Made by a program: the position numbers and the translations under genes. 5,740 bases of DNA, taken from positions 1 through 5,740 of the forward strand of contig JALSQB010000004.1 of the NCBI GenBank assembly GCA_026985655.1, in the 5' to 3' direction. Below are positions 1-5,534 of the stretch, in pieces. How positions within the stretch are numbered: the first letter of the stretch is position 1; the number at the start of each line of letters is the position of its first letter. This DNA comes from Campylobacteraceae bacterium (GTDB taxonomy: Bacteria > Campylobacterota > Campylobacteria > Campylobacterales > Sulfurovaceae). Below the pieces are notes generated by a model that was given only the letters and a program-made list of their open reading frames with translations, did not search any database and had not been told where the DNA came from.

Positions 1-857
1 AAATACCATTTTTTAGTAGCTACCCTTGGGTCTTTGGATTGATTATGGCAGGGATTACAGGCTTAGTGATTATTGGGGGTATTAAGCGAATTGCCACGGT
101 GGCAGAGAAAATTGTTCCTTTTATGGTTGTGCTATATATTTTTATGGTCTTATGGGTTTTGGGGACTTATTTTACACAAATTCCTGATGCATTTGCACTG
201 ATTTTTCATGAGGCATTTACCCCAACGGCTGTGACAGGTGGGATTTTTGGGGCGATGATACAAGGTTTCCAAAGAGCTGTCTTTTCAAATGAAGCAGGAC
301 TTGGTTCAGCAGGTATTGCTCACTCAGCATCAAAGGTCAAATATCCTATTCGTCAAGGCTTAGTCTCACTCTATGAACCATTTGTCGATACCGTTGTTGT
401 CTGTACTATGACAGCATTAGTAGTTATATTAACAGGTGTCTATGCAGGAGGAACAGAGGCATTAGATGTTGCCATTGCGTCTAAACAAGGAGCAGTAATT
501 ACCTCTACTGGTTTTGGAATGGTGGTAAGTTGGTTTCCTACCCTTTTAGGGTTTGCTATTTTTATGTTTGCTTTTTCGACCATGATTTCTTGGTCATACT
601 ATGGAGAGAGAGCGTGGGTATATCTCTTTGGAGTTAAAAGTTCCATTGTCTATAAAATTATATTTTTAGTATTTATTATTATTGCGACGGTGACCGATAC
701 AGCGTTGATGGTTGATTTCTCTTCAACACTCTTTTTAGCACTTGCTGTACCCAACCTTTTTGGATTGTTACTAATGTCAGGAGATGTAAGAGAGATGCTA
801 AGTGATTATCTTAAAAAATTAAAGTCTGGAGAGCTAGACGCAGAAGCAATCAAGTAG
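1..857 (+). CDS. Alanine/glycine:cation symporter (AGCS family), C-terminal part, 5' end outside window
   Basis: This is an inner-membrane secondary transporter that, in its family, takes up alanine or glycine with Na+ (or H+). The reading frame is open to the left edge (first complete codon at base 3, reading IPFFSSYPWVFG), so the gene is truncated by the window and the TTG at 39 is internal. About 284 residues are visible out of the roughly 450-500 usual for the family. Hallmarks seen are GGIKRIATVAEKIVPFM (about 75-125), then FSNEAGLGSAGIAH (about 279-320), then EPFVDTVVVCTMTALV (about 375-422); these are typical AGCS/AlsT blocks. Hydrophobic segments lie near 27-80, 105-165, 370-455, 515-590, 620-685 and 700-780, and the protein ends in a charged cytoplasmic-type tail. 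It converges on efp with a hairpin between. The family is secure; the exact substrate and coupling ion are inferred from the family only. Confidence 0.93.
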   Translation, partial: IPFFSSYPWVFGLIMAGITGLVIIGGIKRIATVAEKIVPFMVVLYIFMVLWVLGTYFTQIPDAFALIFHEAFTPTAVTGGIFGAMIQGFQRAVFSNEAGLGSAGIAHSASKVKYPIRQGLVSLYEPFVDTVVVCTMTALVVILTGVYAGGTEALDVAIASKQGAVITSTGFGMVVSWFPTLLGFAIFMFAFSTMISWSYYGERAWVYLFGVKSSIVYKIIFLVFIIIATVTDTALMVDFSSTLFLALAVPNLFGLLLMSGDVREMLSDYLKKLKSGELDAEAIK

Positions 858-866
858 GGTGTCAAT

Positions 867-895
867 TTATTGCACCGTTAAAATCGGTGCAATAA
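867..895. terminator. Hairpin at the symporter/efp convergent junction
   Basis: There is a perfect 11-bp inverted repeat (867-877 TTATTGCACCG with 885-895 CGGTGCAATAA) around a 7-base loop. It starts 10 bases after the symporter stop and ends one base before the efp stop codon at 897-899. On + it is followed by a moderately T-rich run (TCTATTTCGCTTTTT), so it most likely ends the symporter transcript. On - the downstream side is not U-rich, so termination of efp by the same hairpin is less certain. Confidence 0.75.
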
Positions 896-896
896 T

Positions 897-1463
897 CTAT
901 TTCGCTTTTTCTAAGTATTTACCTTCAACGGTATCTACTTTAATTTTATCGCCTTCGAGTACAAAAAATGGTACTTGAACGACAGCACCAGAGTTAAGTG
1001 TGGCAGGTTTTTTACCCCCTTGGCTATCACCTTTAAAGTTTGGTGGTGTCTCTACTACTTCATAGACAAATGTTATTGGTATCTCCACAGAGATAGCTTT
1101 ACCATTGTGAAACAAAATATCTGCTTCCATGCCATCTACCATAAAGTTAAATGTCTCTTTACCTACTTGCTCATGTGTTAAACCAATTTGGTCATAAGTT
1201 GTGGTGTCCATAAATTGTAAAAAGTCACCATCATCATAGAGGTACTGCATTGTTGCCTCTTCTAGTTCTGGTGTTTCAAATTTATCACCTGCATGAACGG
1301 TTTTCTCAATTACTTTTCCAGTTGATAGGTTCTTAATCTTAACTCTTACAAAGGCCGCACCTTTACCTGGTTTTACATGTTGAAAGTCTATTACTTTATA
1401 TGGGTTGCTATCTAATTCTAGTCGAACCCCTTTTTTTAAATCACCCATTGAAATTGTTGCCAT
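897..1463 (-). CDS. efp: Elongation factor P
   Basis: EF-P binds ribosomes stalled on polyproline-type sequences between the P and E sites and speeds peptide-bond formation. The 188-residue product has the normal family length and three-domain layout: KOW-like domain I (about 1-64), then two OB-type domains (about 65-127 and 128-188). The loop that reaches the peptidyl-tRNA reads VKPGKGAAF with a lysine at position 34, the residue that EpmA/EpmB beta-lysylates in E. coli. Whether it is modified here cannot be told from this window. The C-terminal family signature is present (KPATLNSGAVVQVPFF onward, about 152-171). The start is supported by AGGAG at 1473-1477, nine bases upstream, and by a TATAAT box further up. 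It is divergent from the protease gene and appears monocistronic. Confidence 0.98.
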   Translation of the reverse strand: MATISMGDLKKGVRLELDSNPYKVIDFQHVKPGKGAAFVRVKIKNLSTGKVIEKTVHAGDKFETPELEEATMQYLYDDGDFLQFMDTTTYDQIGLTHEQVGKETFNFMVDGMEADILFHNGKAISVEIPITFVYEVVETPPNFKGDSQGGKKPATLNSGAVVQVPFFVLEGDKIKVDTVEGKYLEKAK

Positions 1464-1491
1464 TGTATGCTACTCCTAAATCTTTTTTGCT

Positions 1492-1497
1492 ATTATA
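1492..1497 (-). promoter_or_regulatory. Probable -10 box of the efp promoter
   Basis: The minus strand reads a perfect TATAAT here (context GGATATAATAGC), 28 bases upstream of the efp ATG. This implies a short leader of roughly 20 bases containing the AGGAG site. No convincing -35 TTGACA lies 16-18 bp further up, which is common for housekeeping promoters in Campylobacterota. Confidence 0.6.
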
Positions 1498-1542
1498 TCC
1501 GTTGATTAATATTACATTGTTTAATGGTTTACTTTTTACCGT

Positions 1543-1548
1543 TATACT
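1543..1548 (+). promoter_or_regulatory. Probable -10 box of the protease gene
   Basis: TATACT (one mismatch to TATAAT) lies 28 bases upstream of the protease ATG, followed by a leader carrying AGGA at 1567-1570, six bases before the start. No good -35 box is visible. A tandem TTAAAC hexamer (1553-1564) sits at the expected transcription start; its meaning is unknown. Confidence 0.45.
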
Positions 1549-1576
1549 TTTGTTAAACTTAAACATAGGAATTTAA

Positions 1577-3010
1577 ATGAAAAAACTATTTACGCTACTT
1601 ACGCTATTGTCTATGGCATTCACTTTTACTTATGCTCAAAGTATTGACTCTTCGATTGTGAAGATTTATACTGTCTCTAAAGCAACAAACTATTTAGAAC
1701 CATGGAACTCTTCAGTTCAACGTTCATCAGGTTCAGGAAGTATTATTTCAGGTAATCGAATCTTGACCAATGCCCATGTTATTGCCAATGAAACATTTAT
1801 AGAGGTTAAAAAATATGGTGATACGAAACGTTATCAAGCTGAAGTTATTTTTGTTTCACACGACACAGACTTGGCACTGTTGAAAGTTAAAGATGAAGAT
1901 TTTTTTAAAGACACTACCCCGTTAAGCTTTGGAACACTTCCTAAAATGCAAGATAAAGTAACGGTTTATGGTTATCCAATGGGTGGACATACCATCTCTA
2001 TTAGTACAGGTATTGTTTCGCGAATTGAACATAATCGTTATGTACATAGTGGTAAAAGCTTTTTATCTATTCAGATAGATGCAGCAATTAACCCTGGAAA
2101 CTCTGGAGGTCCTGCACTCTCTAATGGTAAAATAGTAGGGGTAGTAATGCAAGGTATTAGTTTCTCTCAAAATATTGGCTACATGGTTCCTGTGGATATT
2201 ATTCAACACTTTTTAAAAGATGTTTCTGACAAAAAGCTTGATGGCTTCCCAAAACTAGGAATTATGACTGATAAAATTGAAAACCCTTCACTTAAAGAGT
2301 ATTATCATTTAGCAGAAGATGCGGGTGGGGTTTTGGTTGTCGATATTGTGCATAACTCTGTTTTAAAAGAGGTGTTAAAGAAAGAAGACATTATTACTGC
2401 GATTGATGGACACAAAATAGAGAGTGATGGAACAGTTGAGTTTAGACCTCACCAATACACACATTTTAAATATTTTATAGACCTCCATCAATATGGTGAT
2501 GAAGTAAGTTTAGATGTTTTACGTGATGGTAAAAAACTTGCGTTAAAAGTAAAACTTCCTGCAACATCAAGTAAAGAGAAATCAACTTATTCTCAATTAG
2601 AATATGACAAGATGCCAACGTACTTTATGCTAGGTGGATATGTTTTCTCACCAATTACCCAAAATCTTTTAAACTCTTCAAATAGTCCTGTACTTAGTTT
2701 ACGTTATGCTGCAACCAAGTTTCCTAAAAAAGATAAACAAGATTTAGTGGTTTTGTTAAAAGTATTAGCCTCTTCTCATACACGTGGTGATTATGGTCTT
2801 TCTATGTGGCAGATTGAGAAAGTAAATGACAAGAAATTTAAAAACTTTCAAGAATTTTATCATCTCGTGATGGATTCAAAAGAAAAATTTGTGGTACTTG
2901 AAGATGAAGATGGTGCTAAAGTAGTGATTAATAAAAAAGAAGCACTTGATGCTGAAAGTGGATTATTAAAACGTTATAGTATTAAAGCAAATAAGTCAGA
3001 TGATTTATAA
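1577..3010 (+). CDS. Secreted HtrA/Deg-type serine protease with two PDZ-like domains (DEG9/DEG10-like)
   Basis: This is a probable periplasmic trypsin-fold protease for damaged or regulatory envelope proteins. Residues 1-20 form a Sec signal peptide (KK, then a hydrophobic core, likely cleavage after TYA). The catalytic triad is complete: H67 in LTNAHV, D98 in HDTDLALL and S176 in NPGNSGGPA. NIGYMVP (199-205) closes the protease domain. A PDZ domain follows (about 225-330; KKEDIITAIDG and DGTVEFR), then a second C-terminal PDZ-like domain (about 340-470), and the protein ends in SDDL. From memory, GYPMGG, QIDAAIN, DGTVxFR and the terminal SDDL match the plant DEG9/DEG10 branch (Do-like protease with a PDZ_3-type domain) better than DegP/DegQ. 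The start is supported by the signal peptide and AGGA six bases upstream. The gene stands alone between divergent efp and convergent rpsR. The protease call is firm; the subfamily is likely; the substrate is unknown. Confidence 0.93.
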   Translation: MKKLFTLLTLLSMAFTFTYAQSIDSSIVKIYTVSKATNYLEPWNSSVQRSSGSGSIISGNRILTNAHVIANETFIEVKKYGDTKRYQAEVIFVSHDTDLALLKVKDEDFFKDTTPLSFGTLPKMQDKVTVYGYPMGGHTISISTGIVSRIEHNRYVHSGKSFLSIQIDAAINPGNSGGPALSNGKIVGVVMQGISFSQNIGYMVPVDIIQHFLKDVSDKKLDGFPKLGIMTDKIENPSLKEYYHLAEDAGGVLVVDIVHNSVLKEVLKKEDIITAIDGHKIESDGTVEFRPHQYTHFKYFIDLHQYGDEVSLDVLRDGKKLALKVKLPATSSKEKSTYSQLEYDKMPTYFMLGGYVFSPITQNLLNSSNSPVLSLRYAATKFPKKDKQDLVVLLKVLASSHTRGDYGLSMWQIEKVNDKKFKNFQEFYHLVMDSKEKFVVLEDEDGAKVVINKKEALDAESGLLKRYSIKANKSDDL

Positions 3011-3030
3011 GAGAGGGGAGGCTGTTTCTT

Positions 3031-3058
3031 TAGGGGCAGACCTCTGTGTCTGCCCTTA
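3031..3058. terminator. Hairpin at the protease/rpsR convergent junction
   Basis: A GC-rich inverted repeat (3031-3040 TAGGGGCAGA with 3049-3058 TCTGCCCTTA) has ten pairs including one G-U. An extra C-G pair (3041/3048) leaves a six-base loop. It lies 20 bases after the protease stop and 16 bases from the rpsR stop. Neither flank has a strong T run, so it may act as a weak bidirectional terminator or mainly as a 3'-end stabiliser. Confidence 0.6.
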
Positions 3059-3074
3059 TAGAGTTTATTAGAGA

Positions 3075-3338
3075 TTATCTAACAAACTCAAATGGGTTTT
3101 CCACTACATTTTTTCTATCTACAATGTATGGAATAAGTGCTGTTTGTCTTGCTCTTTTAATAGAAACAGTTACCAGCTCTTGGTGACGTTTACAGTTACC
3201 TGTAAGTCTTCTAGGCATAATTTTAAATCTTTCACTTAGTGAAAATTTTAAAAGACCTAAATCTTTATAGTCAATGAAATCTACTTTCATTTCACAGTAT
3301 TTACAATATCTTTTTTTGAACTTTCTTCTTTCTGCCAT
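3075..3338 (-). CDS. rpsR: 30S ribosomal protein S18, zinc-ligand (C+) form
   Basis: S18 sits on the platform of the 30S subunit as a heterodimer with S6 and contacts 16S rRNA. The product has 87 residues, a normal length for S18. The central segment FSLSERFKIMPRRLTGNCKRHQ followed by VSIKRARQTALIPYI is characteristic of the family; only short parts of it are needed for recognition. Residues C12-x2-C15 and C49-x2-H52 form a complete set of four potential zinc ligands, the form described as C+ in some bacterial ribosomal proteins. It is the last gene of rpsF-ssb-rpsR. Its Shine-Dalgarno AGGAGA (3344-3349) overlaps the ssb stop codon, so translation of the two is probably coupled. Confidence 0.98.
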   Translation of the reverse strand: MAERRKFKKRYCKYCEMKVDFIDYKDLGLLKFSLSERFKIMPRRLTGNCKRHQELVTVSIKRARQTALIPYIVDRKNVVENPFEFVR

Positions 3339-3343
3339 GTTTA

Positions 3344-3350
3344 TCTCCTA
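3344..3350 (-). promoter_or_regulatory. ssb stop codon fused to the rpsR ribosome binding site
   Basis: On the minus strand the bases read TAGGAGA. TAG (3348-3350) ends ssb, while AGGAGA (3344-3349) is the Shine-Dalgarno site for rpsR, whose ATG begins five bases further on at 3338. A ribosome finishing ssb therefore stops on the rpsR initiation site, which favours coupled translation. Confidence 0.8.
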
Positions 3351-3908
3351 AAATGGTATTTCGTCATCATCGATGTCGATTTCTGGAACGGAAGGTTGTG
3401 CTTGTGTCTGCTGTGGTGCATTGTAAGCTGGTTGCTGTGAAGCTTGTGGTTGTGCATAAGCATTTTGACCTTGCTGTTGCTGAGGCTGTCCATAAGAACT
3501 ATTTTGGTTTTGTTGTCCACCATAGTTATTTTGACTTGCTTGTTCACCATATCCATTGTTGTTGTTTGGATTCTGAGCATCTGCCTTTGAATCTAACATT
3601 TGTAGGTTCTCTACGGTAATGGCATGTTTACTTCGTTTGCTTCCATCTTGTGCTGTCCACTGTTGAAACTGCAATCTTCCATCTACTAAAACTTTGCTTC
3701 CCTTGCGAAGGTATTGGTTTGCTATTTCAGCAGTACGCCCAAAAAATGTAAGGTCAATAAACATCACTTCATCTTTTTGTTCACCCGTTTGGGTTTTCCA
3801 TTTACGGCTAGTGGCGATGCCAACATTACCAACGGCTGAACCAGATTGTGAGTATCTAATCTCTACATCTCTTGTAAGGTTTCCTACCAATACTACTTTG
3901 TTATACAT
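3348..3908 (-). CDS. ssb: Single-stranded DNA-binding protein SSB
   Basis: SSB coats single-stranded DNA in replication, recombination and repair and recruits partner proteins through its C-terminal tip. The 186-residue product has an OB fold at about 1-106, beginning MYNKVVLVGNLTRD. Aromatic DNA-stacking positions are kept: W37, F55/F56 and W84, which correspond to E. coli W40, F60 and W88. Residues about 111-174 form a disordered linker very rich in Gln and Asn (NPNNNNGY, GQPQQQQGQ). The acidic tip DDDEIPF (180-186) is the partner-docking peptide, with one extra Glu before IPF compared with the common DDDIPF. The start follows AGGAG at 3915-3919 by six bases. It lies between rpsF (26-base gap) and rpsR, a common bacterial arrangement. 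Confidence 0.98.
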   Translation of the reverse strand: MYNKVVLVGNLTRDVEIRYSQSGSAVGNVGIATSRKWKTQTGEQKDEVMFIDLTFFGRTAEIANQYLRKGSKVLVDGRLQFQQWTAQDGSKRSKHAITVENLQMLDSKADAQNPNNNNGYGEQASQNNYGGQQNQNSSYGQPQQQQGQNAYAQPQASQQPAYNAPQQTQAQPSVPEIDIDDDEIPF

Positions 3909-3934
3909 GGGTTGCTCCTATTTAACGGTTTGAA

Positions 3935-4369
3935 TTATGCTTCAGTTGTTGCTTCAGGTGCAGGTGTCTCTGCAACAGGTGCTTCTTCAGCAGGTGTTTC
4001 AGTAGCTACTTCTTCAGTTTTTGGCTCTTCTTTAACAACATTAGCTGCTGCTACAAGTTTCTCAAATTGAGCTACTTCTTTTTGTTTTGTATATTTAACA
4101 GTAAGGTATTTAATAACCTCTTCGTTAAATTTCAAGTTTCTTTCAAGCTCGTTAATAAGTGTACCTTCTGCTTTATAGTAAACAATAGTGTAAACACCAC
4201 GCTCATTTTTTTCAACAGGGTAAGCAAGTCTTCTCATTCCCATTTTATCAGTAGCAAGAATTTCAGCACCATTTTTAACAAGAATGGCTTCAATCTTTTC
4301 AATGTTGGCGGCTGTCTCTTCATCTGTAAGTGTAGGTTTAAGTACATACAGTGTTTCGTAGTTGTTCAT
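3935..4369 (-). CDS. rpsF: 30S ribosomal protein S6 with acidic C-terminal extension
   Basis: S6 pairs with S18 on the 30S platform. I place the start at 4369 (MNNYETLYVLKPTL), because AAGGAA (4374-4379) lies just upstream and S6 proteins typically begin with this short M-x-x-Y-E sequence. An in-frame ATG at 4394-4396 would add nine residues (MGYQTKRNT) but has no ribosome binding site. The product has 144 residues. The ferredoxin-like core spans about 1-95, including MGMRRLAYPVEK and GVYTIVYYKAEG. From about 103 on there is a disordered Glu/Ala/Pro/Thr tail (for example AEEAPVAETPAPEATTEA), longer than in many S6 proteins. E. coli S6 has glutamates added to its C-terminus by RimK; here an acidic tail is encoded directly. 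It is the first gene of the rpsF-ssb-rpsR operon. Confidence 0.97.
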   Translation of the reverse strand: MNNYETLYVLKPTLTDEETAANIEKIEAILVKNGAEILATDKMGMRRLAYPVEKNERGVYTIVYYKAEGTLINELERNLKFNEEVIKYLTVKYTKQKEVAQFEKLVAAANVVKEEPKTEEVATETPAEEAPVAETPAPEATTEA

Positions 4370-4373
4370 TGTG

Positions 4374-4379
4374 TTCCTT
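4374..4379 (-). promoter_or_regulatory. Ribosome binding site that fixes the rpsF start
   Basis: The minus strand reads AAGGAA followed by CACA and ATG (4367-4369). The alternative upstream ATG at 4394-4396 is preceded only by AT-rich sequence (GCTTAATATT) with no purine-rich site. This is the main reason for choosing the shorter rpsF. Confidence 0.8.
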
Positions 4380-4454
4380 TTGGTTTGATAGCCCATAATA
4401 TTAAGCGTTAAAGCTTATCCAATCTATGAGCAAGAATTTTGGAAGCCGTACTTT

Positions 4455-4460
4455 AGCATA
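4455..4460 (-). promoter_or_regulatory. Possible -10 box of the rpsF-ssb-rpsR operon
   Basis: The minus strand reads TATGCT (context AAATTATGCTAAAGTACGG), about 86 bases upstream of the rpsF start. A T-rich run and AAATAAAAATT lie just upstream, as in Campylobacterota promoters without a -35 box. A second candidate, TATAGA, lies at 4487-4492. The intervening leader contains a small hairpin (4402-4406 with 4413-4417). The assignment is tentative. Confidence 0.3.
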
Positions 4461-4560
4461 ATTTTTATTTAGCTTCACTAAAAAAATCTATACTTAAAAA
4501 TAAACATATATAGAAATATAAAATATTATAAATTTAAACTTAAATTAAATTATTATGTTA

Positions 4561-4566
4561 TATAAT
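4561..4566 (+). promoter_or_regulatory. Probable -10 box of the response-regulator gene
   Basis: A perfect TATAAT lies 33 bases upstream of the ATG at 4600. An overlapping extended form, TG-T-TATATA (4556-4564), is also possible. No -35 box is recognisable. In such AT-rich DNA a match like this is weaker evidence than usual. Confidence 0.45.
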
Positions 4567-4574
4567 TAATTTAA

Positions 4575-4588
4575 ATAAAATATTTTAT
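4575..4588. promoter_or_regulatory. Perfect 14-bp palindrome in the regulator leader (possible operator)
   Basis: ATAAAATATTTTAT equals its own reverse complement. It lies between the predicted transcription start and the Shine-Dalgarno AAGG (4589-4592), a position where a bound repressor would block transcription. The surrounding DNA is almost pure A and T, so chance is a real alternative. Confidence 0.3.
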
Positions 4589-4599
4589 AAGGTTAAAAA

Positions 4600-5511
4600 A
4601 TGATTTTTAGAAAACTAAAGGCCCTTTTTACATTTCAACAAAAAGTGCCTCAAGAAAGTTTAGAAGTGGAAGAGTCAGTTGATACTTTAGTCAAATCCCA
4701 AAATAATAAAGATAAAGAGAATGATAAAGAGTTGTCTTTTAATCTTCATGCCTTGGTGGTTGAGGATACTCCTATTAATCAGAAAATGATTCAACATACT
4801 TTAAAAAAGATGGGAATAACAACAGATTGTGCTAATAATGGTTTAATAGGTTTGAATATGTATAAAAAAGAGAGTCAGAAGTATGATGTGATTTTTATGG
4901 ATATTCATATGCCTGTTATGAATGGTGTAGAAGCGACTAAAGAGATTATTGCTTATGAAAAAGAAGAAAGTTTAAAGCATACACCAATTATTGCCGTAAC
5001 AGCCCATGCACTTAACGGTGACCGAGAAAAGTTTATGCAAGAAGGTATGGACGAATATGTTTCAAAACCAATTAACTTAGAGAAGTTTATTAATGTCTTA
5101 AAAATGTTTTTTAATGAGTCTAAAGCCGTAAAGCCTTTACCTATTGTCTCTAAAACAGATATATTACTCTATAAAGAGACACCAATGGAGGCTAAGATTA
5201 TTACGGCTATTTTAGAGAAACTTGATTATTCTGTCGATGTGGTTGCCAATCTTGATGAGTTGAAAAAAGTGATGGATGTGAACTCTTATAAATGTATTTT
5301 ACTTGACAAAGTACATTCTGAAATTGAGCATTCAAATGTAAGCCAGCATATAAAGTCTAAAGCGATTCCTTCATTACTTTTTGTTGATGCTCAATCACTT
5401 ACTGTTCCTAGTGACCAAGAGAACTTTACATTTGTATCAGATAAAATCACAGATTATCAAAGTATTAAATCTAAAGTTGATGAGATGATTGCTCTGGCAA
5501 AAGCTTCATAA
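4600..5511 (+). CDS. Response regulator with one intact and one degenerate receiver domain
   Basis: This is a cytoplasmic two-component signalling protein. Residues 1-47 are a charged, probably flexible N-terminus starting with the basic/hydrophobic MIFRKLKALF. A full receiver domain spans about 48-172: acidic pair E55/D56, phosphoacceptor D101 in IFMDIHMPVMNG, T134 in AVTAHA and K156 in VSKPIN. The sequence (VVEDTPINQKM) resembles the receivers of hybrid histidine kinases. A second receiver-like fold spans about 185-300 (DILLYKETPMEAKIITAILEKL, shown only in part by ILLYKETPM). It keeps D236 in ILLDK but has no acidic pair (YKE) and no clear conserved Thr or SKP, so it is probably not phosphorylated. 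There is no DNA-binding, cyclase or kinase domain, so output is likely through protein contact. The start has AAGG seven bases upstream. It lies in reverse orientation between rpsF and probable holA. Its partner is unknown. Confidence 0.88.
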   Translation: MIFRKLKALFTFQQKVPQESLEVEESVDTLVKSQNNKDKENDKELSFNLHALVVEDTPINQKMIQHTLKKMGITTDCANNGLIGLNMYKKESQKYDVIFMDIHMPVMNGVEATKEIIAYEKEESLKHTPIIAVTAHALNGDREKFMQEGMDEYVSKPINLEKFINVLKMFFNESKAVKPLPIVSKTDILLYKETPMEAKIITAILEKLDYSVDVVANLDELKKVMDVNSYKCILLDKVHSEIEHSNVSQHIKSKAIPSLLFVDAQSLTVPSDQENFTFVSDKITDYQSIKSKVDEMIALAKAS

Positions 5512-5534
5512 GTTACAAAAAGCTTTGTAACTTA
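5509..5534. terminator. Hairpin overlapping both stop codons at the regulator/holA junction
   Basis: There is a perfect 11-bp inverted repeat (5509-5519 TAAGTTACAAA with 5524-5534 TTTGTAACTTA) and a four-base loop AAGC. The left arm contains the regulator's TAA (5509-5511) and the antiparallel stop of the minus-strand gene (5513-5515), with a single base between the two genes. The stem is AT-rich and no clear T tract follows on either strand, so it is probably a compact bidirectional 3'-end structure of modest strength. Confidence 0.6.

Larger units (their letters stand above)
4481..4590. other. Extremely AT-rich divergent intergenic segment
   Basis: This 110-base stretch contains only six G or C bases by hand count, far below the flanking genes. 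It lies upstream of the response-regulator gene and beyond the rpsF promoter candidate. It holds two inverted repeats: AATTTAA-AC-TTAAATT (4531-4546) and a perfect 14-bp palindrome (4575-4588). It probably contains the regulator's promoter and may be bent or easily melted DNA. No small gene is evident in it. Confidence 0.7.

Noticed and set aside
975..1181. Plus-strand open frame of 68 codons opposite efp
   Set aside because: It lies entirely antisense to efp and has no ribosome binding site or recognisable motif.
1553..1564. Tandem TTAAAC hexamers before the protease gene as an operator
   Set aside because: Two short AT-rich copies in an AT-rich spacer are too likely by chance, and no matching site was seen elsewhere in the window.
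3410..3560. Repeated TTGTTGC/TTGTTG-like units as a DNA repeat array
   Set aside because: They are degenerate Gln and Asn codons of the SSB linker, with no fixed repeat length or spacers, so this is neither CRISPR nor a tandem repeat.
3341..3580. Minus-strand open frame of 79 codons rich in Met, His, Lys and Asn
   Set aside because: It overlaps ssb in another frame; the odd composition is a by-product of the Gln/Asn-rich SSB linker codons.
3353..3619. Plus-strand open frame of 88 codons opposite ssb
   Set aside because: It is antisense to a secure gene, has valine/histidine bias from reversed CAA/CAG codons, and shows no domain pattern.
3694..3933. Plus-strand open frame of 79 codons opposite the 5' half of ssb
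   Set aside because: It is an antisense shadow of the OB-fold coding region, without its own signals.
4370..4396. Longer rpsF with nine extra N-terminal residues
   Set aside because: The upstream ATG lacks a Shine-Dalgarno site, while the inner ATG has AAGGAA close upstream and gives the usual S6 N-terminus.
4067..4411. Plus-strand open frame of 114 codons rich in Phe, Asn and Cys
   Set aside because: It is antisense to rpsF and its leader; the composition reflects reversed lysine and glutamate codons.
4370..4460. S6:S18-binding autoregulatory RNA motif in the rpsF leader
   Set aside because: The known motif has a conserved CCG next to a hairpin. The leader has a small 5-bp hairpin (4402-4417) but no CCG on the transcribed strand downstream of the promoter candidate, so I cannot support it.
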